Shown: positions 24,101-34,262 of the stretch, piece by piece
Numbering within the stretch: the first letter of the stretch is position 1
Layout: each line of letters starts with the position of its first letter
DNA from: Macrocystis pyrifera
Lineage: Eukaryota; Sar; Phaeophyceae; Laminariales; Laminariaceae
Direction: 5' to 3'
DNA: 64,000 nucleotides
Assembly: GCA_031763025.1 (NCBI GenBank)
Contig: JASSKH010000005.1
Span: 10,496,528 to 10,560,527, forward strand
Translations under genes and position numbers: made by a program
The notes under the pieces: generated by a model
Databases searched by the model: none
What the model saw: only the letters and a program-made list of their open reading frames with translations
What the model was told of the DNA's origin: nothing

Positions 24101-27100
24101 ACCCACACACAATGTTCTGCTTCAATAAACCCTGATAAAATGCACATATCAGCAATGCTAGAACGATACATTCAGTCTGACCCTCAATCGGCGTGCGCAA
24201 CTTTTGTTGGGTTGACTACACACTGGCCAAACTGCATGGACATGACATACCGCAATTTATACGAACATAAGAGTCGTACGGACACGAATACACTTTACCG
24301 CGGAGCAACTGCCAAAAATCCGTCGCGTCTGGTAATCAGGCTGTTTTGGTTACGTAGCCGCTCCCTTCGGACAATTCAGAATAGAACGACACGCCACATA
24401 CCAGACTACTGGTATATAAAAAGCAGCTTAGGCACACCTCCTGATAGTTGGGACCGGCTCGTCGGACCCAGATTGAGATGTTGCCGTCGCGGAGTTCTTC
24501 CGCGTACTGCTTAAGCGCCGTGATGATGCCGGTGAAGGTGGCTGCCACGTCGGTGAAGTTGGCAATTCCTCCTCCAATGATCAGAACCTGGTGAATCGTA
24601 CGTATGATACAACACGGCAGTATGACAAAAGAGAATACAGAGAGAAGCGACAAGTAATAGAAGACCTGGCGCTGAAGAATCGCAAGCTACGGGGGAAAGC
24701 ACGCGAATGTCTTACCAGGCTGGTTTAGTAGTGGCATCGAAGGTCGGGACACTTCTTGCATGCCAAGTGTCATTTCCGACTCTAGAGCAATGTCAAGTTG
24801 GGAGCCTGCAACACGCACGGAGCACAATCTCTACTACAGTGTAGAACGTAAAAATATGTACCGAGCGAGACGGCCGGGGTCGCACTTACCTTGCCCTTGT
24901 CGTCCTTTACTCGCGTCATCAGACCAAGAATCGTCTTCGCGTAGTTGTACGTCATCTGCTCAGACGGCGCACCAGAGTACTCTCCATAGTTCGCCAGCTC
25001 CTGGAGGATTAAGATCGACGGCGGATTGATGCTGAGTCTTTCAGTAGATGGGTTGCTTTGAGTTCATGAGTCGAATACGATAGGCAGTGTTGAACAACAG
25101 CAGAAAACACATTTAGGCAAAGTATCGGCGTGTTGTAATGGCATCCCCACCTTGCCGAAGCCGTAGTCGGAGATAGTGTCGGCGTACACGACCGATGCGC
25201 CGCCACCTGCCACCATTGTCCACACCCTCCCGCTGTGGTTCAGGATGGTCAACTTGAGCGATGCGCCGGTGCTGCCGTCAAGCTTCTTGATATACGACTC
25301 CTCAGGGAATTCAGGACGACCTGATCGTCAAGGGAATCGAAGCACTAACCAGCATTATGTTGATCGCCAGGTATTACGAAAGTATGATTAGGTACATCAC
25401 ATTCTTCGCATGATGGGAAGGGAATGTACAGCAACTGAGCAATTAACGAAGTACATACAGCGTGTGGGTGTCCATGCCTACCAACCACTGCTGTCAGTTC
25501 CTGCCTAGCGTTTCAACAGGGGAGGGTCGACCGTTACTTCCTAATTCTCCACGTCTAATTTTCGACATCGTTGTTCATTTTGAACCTCGAATGGTTTGGT
25601 CGCACACGCTCCGCTTGCCGATCAACAGCGTCTTTTCAAAACAACCTATCTCACCAAACGGAGCTGGAAAGTCGATCTCGCCCCACTTGGGGCCACATAA
25701 GAAGGCGGCAGTCTCGTCAATCTTGGCAGCCATGTCGAGAGGAGTGATTCGCTCGCCCACCACCACGATTGGGTTGATTTCCATGTACACGAAGTTAAGG
25801 TCGACGTACAGCTTGAACAGCGCCGACAGAAAATTGGCGAGCATGTCCTGCCTGTTTGCTGGCACCTGCACGAGAGGCAGAGAACAAACAACTGATGGGG
25901 ATGTTGGCAAGCAATCCCCACCCTAACAGGGCAACAGCATTGACAAACCCACTTGGCATACCTCGGGAAATCAGCAGTACAATTGCAAGCTTGCTTGCTT
26001 TGCGCTGGCTTCACGTGTGGAAGCGTTTCCATGTTGTGATACTGCTGTAGGCCCAAAGCGACAGCAGGAGCCGTGAGTGGAGCTATGAGTGGCCTTTGAT
26101 TCCCCCTCATCTCACCGTCATTGTCGAACACAGCAGTAACGGCATTAGCTTGAGATGTTCACTCACTGATCGGCCATTGTTCGCGTCGCTGCCGAGGGTA
26201 CAGCAGCACTTTCAAAGACAGGCAGAACTACTAGCTGTAATGCTACAATACCATATATTGCACTGGCAACTGCGAAGTCCGCGGACACCTTCGTGGAGAT
26301 GTGAATATGCAAGCTTGTTGCGATATTTCAATGAAAGTTTCGTTCAACGGTACGGATGAGATTTCCTCTCAATAATGTCAATCAGAACAACGCACAGCAA
26401 ACGGACAACACCACTGCGGTGTCATCTCTTCGGTGAACCCGGCTATCAAGTCGAGAAGACAATTTACAATACTAAACTGCGGCCGACCTTTTGGAGGAGT
26501 GCCGCCTTGATCGCCTCGGGAGTGGCCTTTCCTCCGATGGACACCTGCACAACGACAAAGCATGACACGCCGCTGGTCAAGTCAAACATCACCCGGTGGA
26601 GGTACCTGGATGAGAAGGTGGTGGTATCGAATCGTGGGCAAACCGCAACCGTTGGCCGTCGGAGCGATTGTTACTCGTATGGCATATACTCGCACTTTGT
26701 ATAAAAGGAAAAAATGCTGTTATGTTCACTGACCCTATTGGGACTTCAGAGGGGAAAACTGTCGACAAAAAGTGAAAGACGAATTACCCTAAGTTGGTGT
26801 CTGAGTTGCAATGGTTACAATGCAAGGAGTCCCACGGCACGGGCGCAACATGATCCTATACCCCTACACCCGTAGCACTAACGCTGGGCATGCACGCTGC
26901 TCGTAGATGGTTCATAGCACCCACGTTTGATTGTTTTGGTCGCTATCCCTTCGAAGGGGTTCCAAAGGGGTTCATATTGATACTACTGTTGAGGTATCGA
27001 TACCATTGTAGCCTTTTGACAGCAGTAGTACAGCAGCACCACAAGACAGGAGAGGGGGCTCTGTCCAGGGGTGGAGCACCGCGCTTGGGTCCCGGGTCCC

Positions 27101-30100
27101 CTGACCCTTCACTCCTCAGCGGGGCAACTATTAAATAGTTATTAATAGTCGAACCACTTGCACGGTTTCGGTGTGTACATTATTTGGATTTCAGTGCCGA
27201 TATGTCCTCGTTATCATCAAGCGTTATACTTACACAAGAAGTAGACCGATGAGATCCTCAATATATGTTAAAAAAAACTAGACCTATGCCAATGGAAATG
27301 CAAAGTTCCCATTAAAAAAGTTTGAATTCGAAAGATACACGTCAGAAATTTTCAGGTACAGGTTGCTATGGGCACGATTCTTAAAACGGAAAATTCTAAA
27401 CTTTGAGAAAACCCCGAAAAAAATAATTCTGGAGCCGTTGTTGGGCCAAGATAGGTTTCAGAAAAACTCACCCGGATGTTTAGCTCGAAGGGGCGAAATT
27501 CCGAGTCCCCGACAGACTTCGATCGACAAAACCAACGACTGCGACATGAATTCTGAACGGAGTGCGCTCGTTGGGGGCTCCGACCCACCCTAGGATCACC
27601 GCGTTCACACAATGGCCGGTGACATGTGGCGGGCGCTGGCCGGGCGTTTGATTTTTTTTAAAAATGGCCGCTGGTGTGCACAAAACAGATGACAACATTT
27701 CTCGATCCGTCTCGAATGGCAAAAAATGGACTTTTTCAGGTTCCGGAGGATACCGTGGGACGCCGCCGGCAAGCTCTCGCCCCCTAGACCATGGATCCAC
27801 TTGGCATATTCGAGGTCGTCATCTATACTCGTTGGCCTTGCCGGACACCAAGCGATTTGGCCGTGGGCTGAGTCTATGTCGAGATCGAACGTCTATCGTC
27901 GCACGAGCTGCTTATCAGGGGAGCGCCTAATTACAACCCATGGGTTGTAAAAGAGAACCAACACCCAAACATACAAGCAGTGGAAACCCCGGGATTTCAC
28001 CCCTAGCTATCCCCGCCCACCCAAAACACAAAAAAATACACGGAACGGCAAGACAAAGCAGGAGAGAAAGACAGAAACAATTCGAAGTACTGCTGTACCT
28101 GGTACCGATCTATGATGCTGATATTGCTGTATATGGTATGGCACAACAGCGATGAATATAAAGGGGATATGATACAAACAAACACATCCATTCCTTCCTA
28201 CTGCTGTCTCTTGTTGCTGTCTGCTTTCACTTTCACTGAGGCGTGCGTAGAGTACTACTTGTTGGTCTTTGTTGTGTAGAGAGTCAAAGCGACAACATGT
28301 GATGCTTGCAGCAGCACAGTAGCAGAGATAGGTGCACACTGGTTCCATCCGCAGCAGCACACGATTGACTTACCATCACCACCATCACCAGTTGCAGAAC
28401 GAGTGTGGTGTGTGGCATGGAGGGAGCTACTGGTGTACGTACATTATATAGGGATGCTGCTCTTTCTGCTGTGTGTTTTTTGGCCCGCAGTGTTTTATCT
28501 ACAAAAAACGAGAAAAACAACAACAGGCAGGACCCTTGCGTGCATGCTGCTGTGTGGGAAGGTCACGACAAGCGATAGAATGCGCGAGCGAGGAACACCA
28601 CGAGCCTATTTACAGTAGTACAGCAGCAGTAGTATTATTTCTGCGTGCGTGTATGTGATCGGCTGGGTGCCTTGCTTGTTTGCTTGTGCAGCTGCTGATG
28701 CATTCTATTTCATCGTCTCGTGTTGTGCCATATTCAGCAATATCAGCATCACAGATAGGTACATCAATACTTCGAGGTTTGTCTCGCTTTCTCTTGCCGT
28801 TCGTGTATTATTGTGTTCGGGGTGGGCGGGGACGGTCAGGAGTGAAAGCCCGGGCTTTCCACTGCTCGGATATTTGGGTGTTGGTTCTCTTTTAATGAGG
28901 CGCGCGAAACGCGAGCCCTTGTTTTTCCTTCCAAGGAAAAAAAAGCCTCTTCATGACGGGTCGCATACGCGAGGGTAGGGTGCCTTCTTTTGAGTTTTTC
29001 TGTTTTGTGTGTATGTGTATGGGTGTGGGTGTGTCATCATGATTCAACATTTTTTTTTCGGCCACGTTTGACCACCGCGCTCAACGCACACGGCGCCAAT
29101 TCCAGTCCCGGTGGGCTCTGTGCACGCACACGTACAGACGAAACCTTCTCGTGCTGGTGCGGTGGTAAGTCGTTCACAGTTGATCGAGCTAGAGTAGGTG
29201 CGGCAATGTGTGCAGGCACATGGCTGGGCCATGGTTGAAAAAAAACAGAACCAACAACCAACCACATCATAACCGTTTTTGTTTTTTGAGTTCTACCAAA
29301 CGAAACCCAACTCTACGAGTACTCGTAGGCAAACTGCTGTGTGCCTGTCCACTGCAACGTTCGGGCCAAGTCCTCGAGACATGCTGCAGGTGGTGTTGTC
29401 AGGCCCACCCTCCTACCGATGAGGTAACGGAGATTATTTTAATAATCTTGCTTTCTCCTAGAATTTTTCAACTACACCCTGTTGAATTATTCGCGGTTTT
29501 TCGCGGGTCATGTCATATCTCACGGGTTGGGTCGGGTCACCTGACCCGACCCGACCCGCGAAAATTTTGGGGTGTGTTGACTTGACCAGACCGGACCCGC
29601 GAGATTTTGAAAGCCTCTTGACCCGACCCGACTCGACCCGCGATATTTGAAAAGTTGTTCACCCGACCCGACCCGTTAGATTTGAGAATCTCCTGACCCG
29701 ACCCGACCCGACCCGCGAGATTTCAAAACCTCCTGACCCGACCCGCCACTTTCGGATTGACCCGTGAGACGGGTTTCATGCGGGTCGGGTCACCTTGACC
29801 CGCAGGTTCGACCTGCGGATCCGGCCCGTGGGTCGACACTTCAAAAACAATTTAATGTTCATTTTTGTGCCTAGCAGCGATATGTGGCCTGGCTTTAGTG
29901 GGTATGGATGGATGCGGGCATGCGTATATAGATTTGGCGGTGTTTTAATGTTTGGATAAAAGATACCAAAGCAGTAGTTTTGAGTATTTGCACGAGAGAA
30001 ACCTTTGGGTAAGAGAGCGGCAAGTGTTTCAAGTGTCGGATCCGCGGGTCGGATGCGCGGGTCCGACCCGATGTTCACAGAAAAGAACTCGCGGGTCACG

Positions 30101-32156
30101 CTGGCCCGACCCGCGAGTGACCCGTTTCTCACGGGTAATGACCTGACCCGACCCGTGAGATTTTCATCACCTCTTGATCCGACCCGACCCGTGAGATTTG
30201 AAAAGTTCTTGACCAGACCCGACCCGACCCGTGAGATTTGAAAAACTTTTGGCCCGACCTGACCCTACCCGCGAGATTTGAAAACCTCTTCACCCGACCC
30301 GACCCGTGAGATTTTGAACACTTCCTTACCCGACCCGACCCGTGACATTTTGATCCAGTGACCCGACCCGTGGGTCGGGTCATGACCCGCGAAAAGCCCT
30401 GGAATTATTTATACCAACTGCATTGGAAAGAACTCGCAAAATGAATGAAAACGACATATTAATAGCAGAAACTATCACTTTATGTTCCAAGCGAGATACA
30501 GCCGTTGGAACTGTCTTGAAAAGTCTAAAAACAAAAGCAAATTCAACATCGTTCCCATTGTGCGGAGGAACACAGAAACGAGCAACGGTCAAGCGTGACA
30601 TGATGCGAGACCATTATGTATATACGAAGCAATTTCGTGACAAGATCCAAAAATAACCGTTACACGGATCAGTTACTATAAATAGTAGCAATACAGGCGT
30701 TTTGCCATCGCCCGCTTCGAAGCAGGCAACGTTGGGCAACTACGTGCAGGAGTCGGTTCCATTCGCTGTGCCTACCCCACCCGGTGAGACCTGCCACATA
30801 CCAGGTAGGTGCTGCTGTGAGTTTGTACTGATGTTGCCTTTACTGGTAAGATACATGACCTCTATCTTATGTAGGACACGGATATTACCACGTTATAGAA
30901 CAAAACGCACAACAGCTCAAGTAAAAGCCAACCATCGAGCTGTGATTCACCTTAAGTCGGTCCGCCTTGGCATCAACGTCGCCAACATCTACTCCACCCT
31001 CGTGGCAGAACAGGAACTCTTCGCCCTCTCGGTTGGAGTTGATACACACGTAGTACTCGTCCGTTTGTTCGTGGGCAACAAAAGGCTCCACGATGAAGGT
31101 GTCCAGGATGCCAGTCACCACTTCGACCTTTCGCGCGAGCGAATCGGAGAGCGATGTCACGATCGATGCCAGCGATTCCATCAGGGAGAGAATCGAGCAG
31201 GTATAGATCAGCTGGTATATGATGCGAGTATTATTATTCAACTGTTCATTACTACTTCATATGCTCCGAACCGTAGTCGTACAAGAATACGGTTGAGGGT
31301 CCTTCTCTGCGAAGCTTTACCGACCAGAAGCAGCAGCTAAAATAAACGCCCCGGTACAGGCACGGGTGTCTGGAAGGTGGTTCACTATTGATAGGCAACC
31401 TGAGGTAACAGCAGCAGGCCCAACAACAAACCACTGCGATGAACAGGTCTCAAAGAGCTATTAATAGAGCAGTAGCGGATCGCAAACGTTATGATGACGC
31501 TCCCGTGTCTCGGTAAGAGTTGTGGAATACGTAATACCGTGCCTACTTGTACCTGTACAGGTACCGCTTTTAGAAGCAGCACGGACCCGAGGTTCTACGA
31601 GTATGGGAGCTGCTACTGCTGCTGCGGGCTCGTACTACTTGCTGGGTAGGAAAAATGCATGAGTAATGCATAGGATGCACGGCAGATGCACCACACACCT
31701 GCTGGCTCGTGCCCATACGCTCTGCGACCCACGCCTTGACCTCAGGCCAAGTCTTGTTGACCGCAAGGAGGCCCGCCTTTCCACGGCGTTTGATCAGCTG
31801 GTCGGGCTTGACCACAAGTGGGGTTGTGGAAAGCCAGGGGTTTTCTTGCTCGATTTTGGCGAATCCGGCTTCAGCGCCCCCCTGGAGCATGTCGGCTTTG
31901 ACCTGCCGGACAGACAGAACATACGCGGGTGGTGCTGTTTGGAAAGAAATCGAGACCGACATGCACGCAATGTGCTCCGCGATAATGTCTAGCCCGACCA
32001 CAGAACAAAGATACGTGCTGTAGTATCGCGCAAAAGTTTCGATAGCAGTCAACACACCTGCACGCAGCGGTTCTCGACGTCGTAGTCGCCGTACTCGGAG
32101 ATCCATTTGGACACAAGGCGCTTTCCATGGTACTCCCTGATAGCTTTGGCCGACAT
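18200..32156 (-). CDS. ACLY: ATP-citrate synthase (ATP-citrate lyase), single-chain fused form, 23 exons
   Basis: Exons (minus): 32058-32156, 31699-31902, 30951-31127, 26488-26544, 25655-25865, 25151-25320, 24890-25000, 24436-24587, 23926-24076, 23389-23486, 23086-23188, 22678-22782, 22152-22370, 21814-21912, 21451-21633, 20861-20992, 20528-20670, 20170-20319, 19835-19961, 19348-19506, 19019-19210, 18551-18655 and 18200-18352. The sum is 3300 nt, 1099 residues, against 1101 in human. The enzyme makes cytosolic acetyl-CoA and oxaloacetate from citrate, CoA and ATP. The N-terminus [14 protein letters not shown] begins the ATP-grasp domain ([36 protein letters not shown]). The CoA-binding part has [15 protein letters not shown] and [12 protein letters not shown]. 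The phospho-histidine lies at residue 762 in FGHAGACA. The citrate-synthase-like end has [24 protein letters not shown] and ILNVDG. Exon 10 is an acidic Ala/Glu linker replacing the regulated linker of animals. All phases fit; only the exon 8/9 junction uses a weak donor (GAGGT/gtgcct) and adds one Val. Plants and ascomycete fungi have two separate subunits instead. Confidence 0.97.
27280..27920 (+). mobile_element. Inverted-repeat element T1, copy A, one end missing
   Basis: It starts AGACCTATGCCAATGG and shares most of its length with copy B (43134-43972) in opposite orientation, including GGGCTGAGTCTATGTCGAG, CATCTATACTCGTTGGCC and CGTCGCACGAGCTG. The second terminal repeat, present in copy B, is absent here. 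No transposase frame was recognised; probably a non-autonomous DNA transposon. Confidence 0.7.
29492..30401. mobile_element. hAT-type non-autonomous element with 8-bp target duplication
   Basis: It ends in TTTTCGCGGGTCATG-type inverted repeats (right end, read inward: CAGGGCTTTTCGCGGGTCAT; left: CGCGGTTTTTCGCGGGTCAT). It is flanked on both sides by GAATTATT (29484-29491 and 30402-30409). Eight-bp duplications and CAGGG-type ends are known hAT features. Both subterminal regions are packed with ACCCGACCCG words in opposite sense on each side, as in other hAT MITEs where such motifs bind transposase. The length is 910 bp and there is no transposase frame. It lies in intron 3 of ATP-citrate lyase. 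Confidence 0.88.
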
Positions 32157-32909
32157 GACGTCCGTGCAGTAGGGGCAAGGCGGCGAGGGTGAGAAATGAC
32201 CAGGTGGGGACAACTGCAAGAATTGTGCGGTGAGAATCACGTTTTTCGTGACGTGATTTCCGAGAGAAGGATAATCATGAAAAACGCCTCAGAATGTCGT
32301 ATTGTGCTCCCGACCGGAGATTTCCAATTTTTCATTTTCGTTTTTTCTTTTTCAGATTTCTGTTTTCCTGTTTCAGCGACACATGTACAACCACAGACAG
32401 CAGCGAGCAGCGCGTCTGTGCAAGGCCGAAGTTTTGGGCAAACCTGTCACAGGTGTACTCGAGATATGAATACCAGAAGGTTCAGTACCTGTTCGCTTTG
32501 TAGGTGCAGCTCTGTACGTACGCTGCACCGAGTAGGAAATTCTGAAAAACGAAAGGTCACATCTACACCAAACAGCAGTAGTACCATCGACGAGTAGATA
32601 CAGCCGGCGTCCCCGGTGGCTTGGTAGGTGGTCCGCGTGCCTATCAAGATCAATTTCGTGGGTTCAAGTCTCACCGAGTGCATGCTCGTAGGGGACTTTT
32701 TCTTGCATAAAAAATTGATTAGCGGAAAGCGCGAGAGCGTGAGTTAGCTACATTCGATGAAAATCGACGAGCAGTGGGAATGCTGAACCCTATGCGCGAC
32801 AAAAAATAAAGGCACGTACCGGGGGGGAGAAGGGACGACACCTGTGACCACGGCTTGTCCAGAAGATCGCTGAGGGTAAAACCTCCTACGAGGAAAGTAA
32901 AGGTGATGA

Positions 32910-32940
<31 letters not shown>

Positions 32941-33042
32941 TACGATTCGTACACACTCAGCACTCCCTCCGCTGGCACAAGAAACGCCGCATTCACCCTT
33001 GCTGTTCATTCGTTATTAGTCTCTTCCGCAACAAGACCGAAA
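32157..33042. promoter_or_regulatory. Divergent intergenic region between ATP-citrate lyase and SNF5
   Basis: The 886 bp separate two start codons facing away from each other, so both promoters must lie here or in 5' exons not seen. The centre is occupied by a full SINE (32603-32939) whose A tail ends about 100 bp before the SNF5 ATG. No TATA box or known element could be assigned with confidence. Confidence 0.55.
32603..32939 (+). mobile_element. tRNA-derived SINE, copy 2, full length with A tail
   Basis: It starts GCCGGCGTCCCC and has an A-box-like TGGCTTGGTAGG (32617-32628) and a B-box-like GGTTCAAGTCT (32661-32671). The body GGGACGACACCTGTGACCAC and AGGGTAAAACCTCCTACGAG is followed by a pure A tract at about 32910-32938. 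AGATAC before the start recurs right after the A tract as AGATACGA, a probable short target duplication. The long uninterrupted A tail argues for a fairly young insertion. Confidence 0.9.
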
Positions 33043-34226
33043 ATGTCTTCAGCTCCCACACAGGCGCTGTGGGGTATTCGACGAGAGGTCTTGGTACCCA
33101 TATCCCTCGATATTGACATCGATGGAGTCCGCGTCGTGGATACGCTCGCGTGGGATTGTCATCAGAGCGAGGTGAGATAGAGCACATCTGCACATCTCCA
33201 CTCCGCTGCCTGGATAGTGGGTCCCTGGGCTGTCAACAGCTAAATAAAGCTGAAAGCTGCCATCTATGGTCGTATGCAAAAACCACAGCAGTCTCAACCA
33301 GGTACCAGGTACCCTCATGGTATATTCATTGTACCGCACATATCTGTAGGTGGCATGAGAGCATTAATTAAACACCCAGCTTGCGAAGTGTTTTGTACGC
33401 AAGGCCGTAAGTTTAGACTGGCACTCGTACGGACAACTACTGTTGTAGCAAGTAGACAAGGATAGACGGTCTGCTCGTACTGCGTCTGGACGTAATCTAG
33501 ACGGTGCGGGTGGTCGACCCCGCACGGTTTATTAAGAGAACGCGAGAGACCGGAAAGCGCAACAGAAGGCCGCGAAGGAAAAGCTACAACAGCAGTAGTA
33601 GAAGGGGTACCGCTACCGCCACATATGACAGATAGTATATACCACACCACTTGTCATAATATTTTGGCTTTCGGAATTTTACCACCCGGCGTGGTATATT
33701 CCCCTGTTTTTTTTTTTGTTTTTTTTTTTGTTTTTTTTTACACCCTGGACAATTACTATTTCAATAGTCTATTGTGTCTACAATTGATTAAGGATGATGT
33801 GTGTTAATTGGATTTGTCGTGACAAATTTGTTTTTGGTGAGACCAACTATTATGGGAAAATTTTGAGACGTTATTTCTGGATTTTTTAGCGATCTCCGAC
33901 GCTCAGAAATAAGAACCATCTATTACGAATGGGTCAGAAAAACATCGATATTTTTGGCCTCAGTTCCTGGAGGGGGCAGAAATCAGCAAATCCTCTCAGA
34001 ACTGAGCCCAGTTCTGAGCGGTGTCGCGTACCTCTAGGAACTGAGAAATTTGGATTTTGGGTGCTCTGCCTACTGCTGCCCACCTGTCCACCACAGCAGT
34101 AGTACATACACCTTCCACTCACACCAACGGCTAGCTGTACGTACGGCCTACGGTGCTCGTGTGGGAGATGGCCTCTCCATCACCTAGAAGCGATAGCAGC
34201 GGCAGCGTCAGCAGCAGTTACTAGCT

Positions 34227-34262
<36 letters not shown>

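Larger units (their letters stand above)
26545..30950 (-). other. Large third intron of ATP-citrate lyase
   Basis: The 4.4-kb intron lies between the exon ending DAKADRLK and the 57-nt exon [19 protein letters not shown]. It contains copy A of inverted-repeat element T1 (27280-27920) and a hAT-type non-autonomous element (29492-30401). A Lys-rich frame at 30423-30656 (+) and a fragment at 30702-30800 have no clear identity. The other introns of the gene are 143-570 bp, so insertions explain the size. Confidence 0.8.

Noticed and set aside
30423-30656. Small Lys-rich gene next to the hAT MITE
   Set aside because: 77 codons starting just outside the target duplication; no family recognised and it lies inside an intron of the opposite strand.
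33641-33740. Poly-T tract as the A tail of a minus-strand retrotransposon
   Set aside because: T runs broken by G stand beside the X1a end, but no retroelement body follows.
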